From NCBI GenBank assembly GCA_963402885.1, contig OY727094.1:17796501-17860500 (forward strand): DNA of 64,000 bases, given 5' to 3'. Both the position numbers and the translations under genes were made by a program. The stretch is from Antedon bifida. Its lineage: Eukaryota > Echinodermata > Crinoidea > Comatulida > Antedonidae. The notes below the pieces were generated by a model. It had not been told where the DNA came from and made no database searches. It saw only the letters and a program-made list of their open reading frames with translations. This document shows positions 20,761 through 32,572 of the stretch, piece by piece. Position 1 is the first letter of the stretch. Each line of letters begins with the position of its first letter.

Positions 20761-20965
20761 CTAATAAACATTGACAAAACATAATTAAATAACATAATTG
20801 TCAATATTAAAAATAACTCAAACTAACATCTTTTATTTCAGTGCCGATTTTATATAAGAAGGCCAAAAAAGATAGATTAATTACTACTATACAGTAAACA
20901 TTTGTCCTGACATCTTTAACCTAAAAAACGAAGAATGTACACTGAATATTCGATTCATAATTTAC

Positions 20966-21117
20966 CCGTTGTATCACATGGTAGATCGGTTGCCCTCCAA
21001 AGTCCCAGATATTCATAACAAACTTGTTGTTATCTTCTTGGGAGTCACCACCTTCTCTTTCAGAGCGAAGTTTTCTTGCAAATTGGCCAAACATCTGTTT
21101 AGGAATTTCTGGATTTT
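20966..21117 (-). CDS. ROCO gene exon: ROC switch II (G3)
   Basis: Acceptor TTTTATCAAG, donor CAACGG|GTAAAT. It encodes a basic helix QMFGQFARKLRSEREGG and then NKFVMNIWDFGGQPIYHV. WDFGGQ is the G3/switch II motif (D-x-x-G-Q) of ROC domains, followed by the I-Y-H-x-I-Q element usual in this family. It joins in phase 1 from the lysine-rich linker exon and ends in phase 0. Confidence 0.93.
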
Positions 21118-21991
21118 CTTGATAAAATAACAATAAATATGACAACAGTTTTAATCATTGCAGCACATTTTTATAGAAAATCCTTATCATATCATTCAAT
21201 TTAAATTGAATGGATTTTTTCCAACACTTTAGCAACATACACTACATAGAGTGTTGAATGGGTGAGAGTGTGAGAACAAATGGCAATGATATTTTTGTGG
21301 AAATGAATACATCACCTGCCTTTAGATATAAAGAATATTAAATAATTTTGTTAAAAATATAACAGAACTTTTATTCTATATATACTGATCTATGGTTTTT
21401 TTTTCTTGGTGTTTGTTTAATAATACTGTATGTTAATTTCATTGATATGTATTGCTTTAGCTATTTCAGTGTTATTTTTCTTATTAAATCTATTTCTTAA
21501 TATGGGGTAAACCTTTGACTAGCGCTATTGTTTGTCCCAATTTGCTTGTTATTGGTAAATAAAAAAAGAAAATACTAATGGCTATTAATGTGCAGCTCAT
21601 TTAAACCTAATTGTGCAACAAAGCATTAAACATCAGTCGACACAGAACATACTAAATACACTGGATATTCTTTATACAGCAAAAGTAATTCTTTTATTTC
21701 ATTTAGATAGTCTATTCAGGGAGGGTCTATTTAAGAGCCAAAGTATGATATCAATGTAACTTGCTTGATAGTTAGATAGTTATGTTCATTGCCAACTTCA
21801 AAGTTTGTATCATATTCATATGACATTCAAACAGTGATTTCTTTAATTTTGTCAATATCAGCACAAGATATTTTTTCAGTACTAAATAAATAAACAATAA
21901 AATATAAGCACTCAACTGTTATGTAATTATCAGTTATCATGTATGGACAGCACAATTAAATATAAAAACAAATTTCAAATTAAATGCATAC

Positions 21992-22096
21992 CCTTCCTTC
22001 GAGGTGATGACATTTTTTTTTTTGATGCTTTACTAGGTTTGGTTTTCTGCTTGGCCGTTGATGCTCCCATTCTGTTTTTCTCTCTTTTGTTTATTT
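21992..22096 (-). CDS. ROCO gene exon: lysine-rich insert in ROC (part 3)
   Basis: Acceptor TTATTTCTAG read on the coding strand as ATTTAG, donor GGAAGG|GTATGC. It encodes INKREKNRMGASTAKQKTK, then PSKASKKKMSSPRRKE. An 11-base A-run lies in the coding strand; as printed it keeps the frame. The exon is very basic and probably disordered. It sits between the P-loop and switch II, so it is an insertion in the GTPase fold. Confidence 0.75.
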
Positions 22097-22408
22097 CTAA
22101 ATAATTATTAATAATTTGATGTTATATAATATCACAAGCATAATGTAGAGTATTAACATTTTAGCACTATATGTTATATAATTAACTACTAACTATTCTC
22201 TATTTAGAGGTTAGAACAGCCTCCTAGTCGTAAAATGGAAAGAAATAAATGAGTTTGATCCCGTCTCAAACTTATAGTTTATCTTAGGTTTATCTGTATT
22301 TTCAAAAGTCAAATTCACAAAAACCTTTCTTGATCACAGACTAAAACATATGAGATGTGTTCTATCTACCAAAACTTAGATTTTATCTATTCATTGTTTG
22401 TTTTTTAC

Positions 22409-22528
22409 CAGGTCTGTTTTTTGGTGTTGATGGTCCTGCTCCTGTTGGGTTTTCTTCTCTCTGGCGGCTACTTTCCAACATTTGCTTTACTGTGATATTA
22501 GTGACAGCATCCTGATACATATTGAAAG
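22409..22528 (-). CDS. ROCO gene exon: insert in ROC (part 2)
   Basis: Acceptor CCTTAAAAG, donor AGACCTG|GTAAAA. It encodes FNMYQDAVTNITVKQMLESS, then a Pro/Gly/Ser-rich REENPTGAGPSTPKNRP. Phase agrees with the exons on either side (T|CT and G|AA junctions). The first half may be the helix after switch I; the second half looks disordered. Confidence 0.75.
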
Positions 22529-22599
22529 CTTTTAAGGAGAATTTAATAAAATCATAAATTATGTGATTCACTTTAAAAGTATTTTATTTTTTATAAAAT

Positions 22600-24676
22600 A
22601 GCCAAACATAGCATAATTTACATCTGCCAATACACTATGAAATAGCCAAACATAGCATAATGTACATCTGCCTATACACTATGAAATAGCCAAACATAGC
22701 ATAATGTACATCTGCCAATACACTATGAAATAGCCAAACATAGCATAATGTACATCTGCCAATACACCATGAAATAGCCAAACATAGCATAATGTACATC
22801 TGCCAATACACTATGAAATAGCCAAACATAGCATAATGTACATCTGCCAATACACTATGAAATAGCCAAACATAGCATAATGTACATCTGCCCATACACT
22901 ATGAAATAGCCAAACATAGCATAATGTACATCTGCCAATACACTATGAAATAGCCAAACATAGCATAATGTACATCTGCCAATACACTATGAAATAGCCA
23001 AACATAGCATAATGTACATCTGCCAATACACTATGAAATAGCCAAACATAGCATAATGTACATCTGCCAATACACTATGAAATAGCCAAACATAGCATAA
23101 TGTACATCTGCCAATACACTATGAAATAGCCAAACATAGCATAATGTACATCTGCCTATACACTATGAAATAGCCAAACATAGCATAATGTACATCTGCC
23201 AATACACTATGAAATAGCCAAACATAGCATAATGTACATCTGCCAATACACTATGAAATAGCCAAACATAGCATAATGTACATCTGCCAATACACTATGA
23301 AATAGCCAAACATAGCATAATGTACATCTGCCAATACACTATGAAATAGCCAAACATAGCATAATGTACATCTGCCAATACACTATGAAATAGCCAAACA
23401 TAGCATAATGTACATCTGCCCATACACTATGAAATAGCCAAACATAGCATAATGTACATCTGCCAATACACTATGAAATAGCCAAACATAGCATAATGTA
23501 CATCTGCCAATACACTATGAAATAGCCAAACATAGCATAATGTACATCTGCCAATACACTATGAAATAGCCAAACATAGCATAATGTACATCTGCCAATA
23601 CACTATGAAATAGCCAAACATAGCATAATGTACATCTGCCAATACACTATGAAATAGCCAAACATAGCATAATGTACATCTGCCTATACACTATGAAATA
23701 GCCAAACATAGCATAATGTACATCTGCCAATACACTATGAAATAGCCAAACATAGCATAATGTACATCTGCCAATACACTATGAAATAGCCAAACATAGC
23801 ATAATGTACATCTGCCAATACACTATGAAATAGCCAAACATAGCATAATGTACATCTGCCAATACACTATGAAATAGCCAAACATAGCATAATGTACATC
23901 TGCCAATACACTATGAAATAGCCAAACATAGCATAATGTACATCTGCCAATACACTATGAAATAGCCAAACATAGCATAATGTACATCTGCCAATACACT
24001 ATGAAATAGCCAAACATAGCATAATGTACATCTGCCAATACACTATGAAATAGCCAAACATAGCATAATGTACATCTGCCAATACACTATGAAATAGCCA
24101 AACATAGCATAATGTACATCTGCCAATACACTATGAAATAGCCAAACATAGCATAATGTACATCTGCCAATACACTATGAAATAGCCAAACATAGCATAA
24201 TGTACATCTGCCAATACACTATGAAATAGCCAAACATAGCATAATGTACATCTGCCAATACACTATGAAATAGCCAAACATAGCATAATGTACATCTGCC
24301 AATACACTATGAAATAGCCAAACATAGCATAATGTACATCTGCCCATACACTATGAAATAGCCAAACATAGCATAATGTACATCTGCCAATACACTATGA
24401 AATAGCCAAACATAGCATAATGTACATCTGCCTATACACTATGAAATAGCCAAACATAGCATAATGTACATCTGCCAATACACTATGAAATAGCCAAACA
24501 TAGCATAATGTACATCTGCCAATACACTATGAAATAGCCAAACATAGCATAATGTACATCTGCCAATACACTATGAAATAGCCAAACATAGCATAATGTA
24601 CATCTGCCAATACACTATGAAATAGCCAAACATAGCATAATGTACATCTGCCTATACACTATGAAATAGCCAAACA
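22600..24676. repeat. 44-bp satellite B, about 47 copies
   Basis: Unit: GCCAATACACTATGAAATAG CCAAACATAGCATAATGTAC ATCT. Copies are almost identical except one site, GCCAAT / GCCTAT / GCCCAT. Variant units are at 22671 (T), 22891 (C), 23155 (T), 23419 (C), 23683 (T), 24343 (C), 24431 (T) and 24651 (T). It sits in the intron between the first two insert exons of ROC. It is unrelated in sequence to satellite A, though it has the same period. Confidence 0.98.
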
Positions 24677-24906
24677 ATCTCATGTTCAAAATAAATATTT
24701 GTTTTTATTGAATAAGGTGTATATCAGGGTGAATATAGTGTCCACATTTAGCACAACATGTAAGATTCTAAAGGCAGTCAAGCATATAAACATCTTCCAA
24801 TACTTTACAAACCAGTTTAACTGCCGCTTTCAGAAAATACTAAAAATCATACTTTTTTTGGTTGCTTTTTAACAACATCATGTATCTGAATAAAGTGTAT
24901 ACTTAC

Positions 24907-25010
24907 AAATATCCTGCGTTGTTTCTTTCAACATTTCTTTATTAGTTGCATCTGGTGTACACACCGTTGTTTTAACCATTGCATCTGTTATTATATGCAA
25001 TGGATTAAAC
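24907..25010 (-). CDS. ROCO gene exon: ROC switch I region / insert part 1
   Basis: Acceptor TTGTCATAG, donor GATATTT|GTAAGT. It encodes FNPLHIITDAMVKTTVCTPD then ATNKEMLKETTQDI. It joins the P-loop exon with CA|G (Gln). By position it should hold switch I; the threonines in the TDAMVKTT run are candidates for G2, but no clear motif allows assignment. Confidence 0.75.
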
Positions 25011-25443
25011 CTATGACAAAATGACATTATATAATTATAAAAGAATGTTTGCATTAATAATCTAGATAAACAAAATAGTTTGATGGTATACTGCAATTAC
25101 ATTGTTTTTACGTTGCATTAATCTTATTTTAAACCCCCAACATACCAAGAACACTAATCTAAAAAAAGGGCCAAATACTTTAATCAAACAACAATTTTAA
25201 TAGTAAATTTTTATCACCTTTATTCTTACTTTTTTAACATTGTAATGTTTAGATTGTTTATGTTTAGAATATAAGGATCCCAATGAAAATAAGATGTTTA
25301 ACTATTTTGGCTAGCTATGTGTATGGGTGACCGGAATACAAGCTTTGCTTTGATGGTCACTCTCATCAATATTTGCCATGTATTTTGATATTATTTTATT
25401 GTAAAATAAATTGAAACTATTCAAGAAAAATGTTTCAAATGTC
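25011..25443. other. Intronic stretch, nothing recognised
   Basis: AT-rich intron DNA between the switch-I exon and the TTAA-bounded repeat. No motif found. Confidence 0.4.
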
Positions 25444-27074
25444 TTAACAGTTTAAGAGCGGTTGACTACAAATATTGACCTATTTCATTAAAAAGTGGCC
25501 AAATGCCTAAAAATGGATTTTCTTCATACTTTGGTAATTAATCACACTGTAGGTAAATATAACAAAACTGAAATATTTTTGAAAAAAAATTAATGGTTGC
25601 CATGGTAACAGGTGTGTGATTTTACCCCCCCCCCCCCAAAAAACACAAATTTTACCATTTTGGCATGCAAATTTTGCCCTTATTTAGATATGCCACCTAT
25701 GAAAAACGAAAAAGAATTTGTGAATTGTTTTTGTGAAATCTTTTTGTACCAATCTTGCTCTAATGAAAAACAAAAATTTACGTAAATCAATTATTGAATT
25801 TAGGAGATACCATTAATTCTCTTAGGGGTGTTTTCAGGAATTTCATACATTGGAATTTTTGTATGTTTTTCAAAGAGCTGTAACTCCGATGGTAACGCTT
25901 CAAAAGCAACCATGGTGCAGGCATGGTTGGTTGAAAGGTTGCTCTTGCTGTTTCCATTAAAATTATCGTGGAGAATCATGTCATTTCTGTGTAGTGTTTC
26001 TAGATAAATAATTGAAATTTGCATTTTCACATCTTTGTAATTTGTAATATAGAAATAGGTGGTATAGCTTTTTCTGTCCAAAATGTTTTTTTGTTGTTGT
26101 TAAAACATACTAAAATATAGGCGCGCCTATATAGATATTAGTATCTAAAATCTACCCTTGGTTGTTTATTAGTAATTACTTATATTTCGCAATTTCAAAA
26201 TGGCTGCCATTTGAAAATGTTTTCCCTAATTATCTCTTTAACCACTAAGTTTTTTTGTAAATAATGTTTTAAACACATACAAATATTATCCTTAAAATTC
26301 AGAATAACTAATTTAATTTTGCTTTTGAAATCTAGGTCAAAGGTCAATTTATTACACTATATAGGCCCTACAATTATTCTATATCTTAAACTTGAGTATT
26401 TTGAATAAGAATGGTACAAATAAATGTGGCCTTAAAGCTTTAAAATAACATATAATCTGTGCTTTCTTCTGGAGATACAAGGTCAAGGGCTTAAATGACT
26501 TCCCCGCACTTTTTTTTAAATTATTGAACAAGCCATTCTAATGTTACAATAGTTATTCACTTTTGACAAAAAATTGATGGAAACGAACAATTATTTAATT
26601 TAAAAAAAGAGTAGTAAACTGGAAGCCCATTGTCTGAAAATCAATGGGTTTGTATTTAATTTACTGTTTTTTATTTTTTATAAGCTAAATCATTATTTTT
26701 TAAATAACCTGATTAAAACTACAAAATGACTAATTCAATGTTTGATTTTAGTATCCTTTATTTTTTGCATAAAAAAGAAAGGGACTGTAAATTATAAACG
26801 TAATATCCTTTATAGTATCCGATTAGATCATAGTTCAAGAATTTAGATTTTCACTCCGATGAAGTACATTGCGACTGAGTTGTTCCATCCAACCCAATAT
26901 ATTTATAGAAAAGACAACTTCAAAGAAGGGACACAGACCAATGCTATCAAGTTGTTTGATAGCCTTGCACACTAGACTAATAAAAGTGGTCTATTCTGTT
27001 GGCCAGGGAAAGATTAACAAAAATCAAGAGACACCTCAACATCTTGTGATTAAGTTCTTGACAGGGCCACAAGT

Positions 27075-27260
27075 TTCAATTCAATTCAATTCAAAATTCT
27101 TTAATCATCCCACACGGGGCAATTCAAATAAAAAGGTCTGGATTAAAATGATCTTACAAAATATACAAAAATCACAATAGTGATGTTTGAGCATTGAAGT
27201 AGTGAAGGGAAAAACGGGTTACAAGCAACAAAATACAGTACATGAGAGGTCTACACTAAG
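27075..27260 (-). mobile_element. 3' tail fragment of a LINE or SINE
   Basis: The minus strand reads CCCGTGTGGGATGATTAAAG, then AATTTTGAATTGAATTGAAT with (GAATT)n repeats. A conserved GGGATnATTAAAG just before a 5-base microsatellite is typical for ends of CR1/L2-like retrotransposons in invertebrates. The body appears truncated. Confidence 0.45.
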
Positions 27261-27759
27261 TACATTTTTGGGTATCTATATGTATGCCTACCTATGCCTA
27301 CCATATCCAGTGAACACAAAAACCGAAGGTGGGATTTTAACGCATTTCTAATTATACCATTTCCACAGTTTTTGACAGTTTTTGACAATTTTCGGGTAGG
27401 GAACACAAATATCTTTAAGTGCAGTTTTCCTTGCTCATAATTTTTGTTATCAATGTATAAAGCAATGTCTCTTTATTTTGATGTAAGTTGATTGTAATTC
27501 GAAAATGAATGACGTCACATAAGGACATAAGGTTATGTATTGTCCCCCAAAAACATGAAAAATGAAGGTTAATTACATCAGACTTTGATCATGTTTTCAC
27601 TAAAATGACAAAATAAATGGTTAAATTTGACTTGTTTGCTTTAAATTACAGTTTTTTCAGATAAATCTTTTTTTTCAATCCCAGTTTTGGTCAAAGTGGA
27701 TAATAACTATTATATGATATTAAAATGATTGAGGGCGCTTTATCATTGATTGAGGGCGC

Positions 27760-30700
27760 TTTATAGCTGTCGCCATTCTTAATTAGTTTACAGATTTTTG
27801 GCTCTGGAATTCCTCTTTTGTGACTGGTTTTTTGTTGTTTTGTGGACATCTGTTGCTTTAGTAGTAAAATTTGTGCATTGTACTGTGGATTGAATGCTAC
27901 ATGTTATGCTTAAAAATTGCAATCTGAACATTAACTTGCTAAGCCCACAACTGAAACTATAACCAGGATACTGGCTGGGCTCGCCGCGACCTATCGTCGG
28001 ACGGTTGTCGGCGGAGAATTCAGGCAAGCCGAGTGGGCAGCCTAGCCTAGGCCCAGACTTTCTTAACTTTGTGCAAGTACTTTTTCTTTTCATGTTTTGA
28101 TGTGGAACCACTTTTTAACATTTTAACTGTACTGTTGGTGTTGGATTGAGATAATTTCCCTTTTTAACATTGTATCTGTACTGCTGTTGTTGGGGTGAGA
28201 TAAGTTCTCAAATTTTAACGAAAAGGGATTTAATTCTTATCTTAGAATGATACACAAGCCACTGAGCAAGCCAAAATGACTCGTTATTCCAGACATGAGC
28301 TATTTTATATTGGATCAGCCTTCATTAAACGTCGTAATAAGGTGCAATACCTACCTAAGGGAACCCTCGCTATGCTGAATAATCTTGGCATCTATCGTAA
28401 AAGTAGAGGTAGAAGAGGTGGTGTAAATATACGCAGAAAAATTCCCACTATTATCACTGTTACACGTGCTTCTGATTATATAGACAACAAGCGAGGGCGT
28501 TTTCTAAGTAGTTTATTCCCTAATTCACTTCGTAAAGTCAACTATACAAAGTTACAGCCATCACTCCCATCGATTTTCCTGACTAACCCGCGTTCTTTAA
28601 TCTACCGTGTGGACGAACTAGAAACCCTTCTACTTCAAAATTGTATTGATTTAGCAGTTGTCACAGAAACTTGGCAAACACCCCAAATAACAGATGATGC
28701 ACTGATGATTAACAACTTCAATATTTATACCTATCATAGAACGCATAAGAAGGGTGGTGGAGTGGCCGTATATGTTAATTCTGAATTTCTGTCGCGAAGA
28801 ATACCTGAAATAGTAGTACCCGAAGAGCTAGAGTGTGTTTGGGTTTTTATAAGACCGAAGAGGCTCCCCAGAGCTGTATCCTCTATTATAGTTTGTGGAA
28901 TATATATTCCACCTAATTCTTCTGACCAACAACTGCTTTTGGATCATATTATTAAATCTCTTGACAGTCTTAAACTTAAACACCCAGACGCTGGCTTCAT
29001 TATTATGGGGGACCTGAACAGAACTGACCTAGCCCCACTATGCCGTGCACATAACCTAAAACAAATTGTGAAAGAACCAACGCGAGGGGATGCAATACTA
29101 GATATTATAGCCACCAATCTGAAGCAGTATTATTGCAATCCCCGAATTGTGTCGCCGATGGGTGCTAGCGATCATAATTGTGTTCTGTTGTCAGCAACTA
29201 CAAGGACGAATAGCAACAAAATCGAAAAGCGTGTAATCAGACCAATGAAAGCGAGAAGTGTTGAAGAATTTGGCCGTTGGATAACTACCCATGACTGGAA
29301 CGAGGTTATTAACGCGAGTAATACTGAACAGAAAACGCAATCATTTTATTTGTCATTGACTTCTGCTATCAACACTTTCTTCCCGGTTAAATCCATTAAG
29401 ATACATCCAACTGATAAGCCATGGATTTCGCAACAAGCAAAGGATCTTATAATGAAACGTCAACACGCTTTTACTAATCATGGTAAATCGCTGCAATGGA
29501 AATTCTATAGGAATATGGTACAAAAAGTGATCAAGAAAGACAAAATGAACTTTTACAATGAACGTTTATTAAACTTAAAAGCCACTAATCCCCATAAATG
29601 GCACCAAGGCGTGCAGATGTTAGCTAATAAAACAAAACCCCAACCACTTATTAGTGTAGAGGATATTCCGCAGGATGACTATCATGGTATAAGTAAAAAC
29701 CATTTTGCTATAACTTCCCAAAGCAGACCTAGTATTGATTTATGTAAGCTTCCTACGTATCTACCTGCCAATAAACCCCCTAATGTAAAAGAATGGGAAA
29801 TGTACAATCAATTAAGAAAAGTTAAAGTAAATAAGTCCCCGGGCCCTGATAATGTGCCTAACAGATTAATAAGAGATTTTGCATGCGAACTAAGCATCCC
29901 TATGACTAATATCTTAAATGCCTCCCTCAGTGAGGGTCATGTCCCAACTATGTGGAAGGATGCTATTGTTACTCCGGTTCCCAAAGAAAATGGTTGTACT
30001 AGGGTTGACAAATTTCGACCAATCTCGCTTACATGTATCCTAGCTAAGGTAGCTGAGGGCTTCATTAAAAAATGGCTCTTAACAGATATCGAGAAAAATC
30101 TTGATAACAACCAATATGGTTGCCGTAAACACTTTTCTACAACCCATAATTTGGTTGATCTACTAAATGTGTTCTATGAAGGTAGTAACATTCCCAAATC
30201 TGTTGGTCAGTTAGTTTTAACTGACTTTAGTAAAGCATTCGATTGTGTTGACCACACAATAGCAGTTTCTAAATTAGTAACACTTGGCTGTAGACCTGAA
30301 ATTGTACCGTGGTTAATTAGCTTTTTGTCAAACAGAACCCAACAAGTACGCTATAAATCCACATTATCAATGAGTGTTAATCTAACATGTGGCGTCCCTC
30401 AAGGCACACTCCTTGGGCCTATGATCTTTCTTGCTCTAATTAATGATGCCATGCAAGACTCGCCATGTAAAACTTGGAAATATGTAGATGATTTGTGCAT
30501 AGGACAGATAGTAAAAAAGGATGAAATTTCCTCAATTCAGAATGATGTTGCTTTACTGAATGTATGGTCTAATGAAAACAAACTAAAACTTAACCCAACT
30601 AAATGTAAAACTATGTATTTTAACTTTCAAAGAAATCAATATGAACATGAACCCCTTTTGATTGGTAATGCTACAATTGAAATTGTTAATGAAACTAAGT

Positions 30701-31465
30701 TACTAGGTTTATGGATACAAGCCAACCTCAAATGGGACCGTAATGTTAAAGAAATTGTATCCAAAGCCAGCAGACGTCTGCATATATTGTGTAGATTAAG
30801 AAAGTTCAATCTTCCGAAATTTGATCTTGTAGATGTATTTAAGAGTTACATAAGACCAAGTGTTGAATATGCTGTCCCAGTATGGCATTCTAGTCTTACT
30901 AAGAAACAAAGTGATATGATAGAATCTGTCCAAAAAAGGGCTTGCAGAATAATATTGTGTAATGACTACATATGTTATGACCAAGCACTCAATGATCTTT
31001 CTTTAGACACTTTATCTGATAGAAGGCGTAATCTATGCTATAAGTTTGCTCTGAATTGTTCAAAAAGTATTCATTTTGGAAAATGGTTTCCAGTGAAGAA
31101 TGTAAGTAACATGAAACTAAGACGTGTAAAGTATCAACAACCCAAATGCAGAGTTGAAAGATATAGAAAAAGTGCAATACCATACCTTATCTCGCTTCTA
31201 AATGAATAATCATTATATATCACCCAGTACAGCTATGCAATTCTTATTGGTCCTTTTTGGTGTTTTTTTTTTTCTATTTTAATATTTTAATGCTAAACTT
31301 GTTGAATGTTCCTGTATTGTATTTCTTGTGTAAATTGCCTCCTTTTTTATATATAATTATCATTGGTTTTATACTTTTATACAAATTTTAATATTGAGAA
31401 AATGTAAATATCTTTGTAATTCAGCTAAGGCTGCGATGATGATAGTGAAATAAATGAAATGAATA
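27760..31465 (+). mobile_element. Non-LTR retrotransposon (Jockey/CR1/L2-like), near complete
   Basis: It consists of a single long ORF (28276-31209), ~500 bases of possible 5' UTR, and a 3' UTR ending in AATAAATGAAATGAATAA-type short repeats near 31450. No ORF1 with a zinc finger or coiled coil is seen upstream. The element lies in the intron between the ROC P-loop exon and the switch-I exon, on the strand opposite to the host gene. Borders are approximate; I could not define a target-site duplication. Confidence 0.8.
28276..31209 (+). CDS. LINE endonuclease/reverse transcriptase polyprotein, intact (977 aa)
   Basis: The N-terminal apurinic-like (EEP) endonuclease spans about residues 98-310, with LTNPRSL (102-108), ETW (131-133), GDLNRTD (245-251) and SDH (298-300). 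Reverse transcriptase spans about 515-790, with SPGPDN (521-526), FRPISLT (580-586), LTDFSKAFD (648-656), GVPQG (706-710) and catalytic YVDD (736-739) in place of the commoner FADD/YADD. The C-terminal thumb contains VQKRACRIIL. It nicks DNA and copies its own RNA at the target site. No stop interrupts it, so it is recent. The exact start codon is uncertain. Confidence 0.93.
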   Translation: MTRYSRHELFYIGSAFIKRRNKVQYLPKGTLAMLNNLGIYRKSRGRRGGVNIRRKIPTIITVTRASDYIDNKRGRFLSSLFPNSLRKVNYTKLQPSLPSIFLTNPRSLIYRVDELETLLLQNCIDLAVVTETWQTPQITDDALMINNFNIYTYHRTHKKGGGVAVYVNSEFLSRRIPEIVVPEELECVWVFIRPKRLPRAVSSIIVCGIYIPPNSSDQQLLLDHIIKSLDSLKLKHPDAGFIIMGDLNRTDLAPLCRAHNLKQIVKEPTRGDAILDIIATNLKQYYCNPRIVSPMGASDHNCVLLSATTRTNSNKIEKRVIRPMKARSVEEFGRWITTHDWNEVINASNTEQKTQSFYLSLTSAINTFFPVKSIKIHPTDKPWISQQAKDLIMKRQHAFTNHGKSLQWKFYRNMVQKVIKKDKMNFYNERLLNLKATNPHKWHQGVQMLANKTKPQPLISVEDIPQDDYHGISKNHFAITSQSRPSIDLCKLPTYLPANKPPNVKEWEMYNQLRKVKVNKSPGPDNVPNRLIRDFACELSIPMTNILNASLSEGHVPTMWKDAIVTPVPKENGCTRVDKFRPISLTCILAKVAEGFIKKWLLTDIEKNLDNNQYGCRKHFSTTHNLVDLLNVFYEGSNIPKSVGQLVLTDFSKAFDCVDHTIAVSKLVTLGCRPEIVPWLISFLSNRTQQVRYKSTLSMSVNLTCGVPQGTLLGPMIFLALINDAMQDSPCKTWKYVDDLCIGQIVKKDEISSIQNDVALLNVWSNENKLKLNPTKCKTMYFNFQRNQYEHEPLLIGNATIEIVNETKLLGLWIQANLKWDRNVKEIVSKASRRLHILCRLRKFNLPKFDLVDVFKSYIRPSVEYAVPVWHSSLTKKQSDMIESVQKRACRIILCNDYICYDQALNDLSLDTLSDRRRNLCYKFALNCSKSIHFGKWFPVKNVSNMKLRRVKYQQPKCRVERYRKSAIPYLISLLNE

Positions 31466-32406
31466 ATCAACAAAAAAATGTAAAAACATATTTTTTCAGT
31501 GGGACAATACATCTTTAAATAATGAACATTTAAAACATGTAAATATTATTTTTAAGACATGACTAATATATCTACAATTCTCATATATATATAATATGAT
31601 AGGCATATACTCTGTTTAATTTAAGCATCGTTATGCACATGTTTATAGCTATGAATATGTACAAACACAACAAAACACTAAGTTCTAGATTATTAAACAA
31701 TTTTGGGTAGGGTATGATAAAAAATAGCCATAAGTACATTTTTTCTTGTTCAAACATTTAATTCTTTATATCAATGTATAGCGTAATGTCTACTCTACAT
31801 TTCGGTATTAATATTTGATTCAATTTGAATTCAGTTCAAATTTTATGCCATTAGTACCTTACAAATAACATATCCTGAAATCAGGACACCATCAGTATAA
31901 CAAAAATGTATTCCCCAAAGTTTTTTGTTTTTTATCCATTCACACAAGGTCTATAGAATATATATAATCAAGAACAACGCAATTCAAGTGTTACCATAGA
32001 CGTTGTGAAGCTCAAAACTTTGGCCAAAATTGGATTTTTTACCACAAGTAAAAACACCCCTATTGAAAATAAATGGTACGGTCCATTCTCATGCCCGACC
32101 AACAATTTTTTGCTTTCAGTTTGTTTATAAATCTTTCATCATCTTGTATTAAAAGTTAAATTAAATTTCAACCATACGGAAAAATTACAAGAAAATGCTG
32201 TAATTTTTAAAATGGCCGTTACTATGGCAACAAGACAGATATCAAAAATAATTTTATCTGTGCATGTTTCAACCAAACCTCTTTCACTGTGCAAATTTTA
32301 AAGAAAATCTATTTTTTTTACTTGGCCACCTTTAGGTCTATATTTATAGACAACTGCTCTTAAGTGGTTAAATGTAATAGTTGTAATTGATATAAAGTAT
32401 GCTTAC

Positions 32407-32572
32407 TGTTTTCTTAAAAGAGAATTGATAGTAGAAGTTTTTCCAACATTCTCAAGTCCTACAAAAATAGTTCTTCCTTGATTAAACTCTGTTTGTCCTT
32501 CTTTAAGTGCATTTTGAAATGCTTTCACCGCATCAGGTCCTCGTGCCAATATCTCCTCTGGAACATGCACAT
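32407..32572 (-). CDS. ROCO gene exon: ROC P-loop (G1)
   Basis: Acceptor GTTTTTAAG, donor AGAAAACA|GTAAGC. It encodes VHVPEEILARGPDAVKAFQN, a short helical neck, and then RTIFVGLENVGKTSTINSLL. GLENVGKTS is a full Walker A/P-loop (G-x4-G-K-T/S), so nucleotide binding is expected. It follows the first death domain directly, so death domain and GTPase are adjacent in the protein. Confidence 0.93.

Larger units (their letters stand above)
25444..32371. mobile_element. TTAA-bounded inverted-repeat structure with a LINE inside
   Basis: The left end reads TTAACAGTTTAAGAGCGGTT (25444 on) and the right end, reverse-complemented, reads TTAACCACTTAAGAGCAGTT. Similarity continues about 150 bases inward, including AAATATTGACCT / AAATATAGACCT, GTGGCCAA and a TTGCCAT-GTAAC block near 25600 and 32230. 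Inside, 27380-27690 and 31700-32050 are similar in direct orientation. Two explanations fit: one large terminal-inverted-repeat element interrupted by the LINE, or two or three related smaller elements. No transposase was seen. Confidence 0.45.

Noticed and set aside
22635-22895. 86-residue minus-strand frame in satellite B
   Set aside because: 44-bp period cycles through frames; open only by chance over six units.
25800-26081. 93-residue minus-strand frame as a further ROCO exon
   Set aside because: The P-loop exon and the 25010 exon already join in phase; this frame has no matching splice borders or domain.
27788-28111. 107-residue minus-strand frame
   Set aside because: Antisense to the putative 5' UTR of the LINE; no motif.
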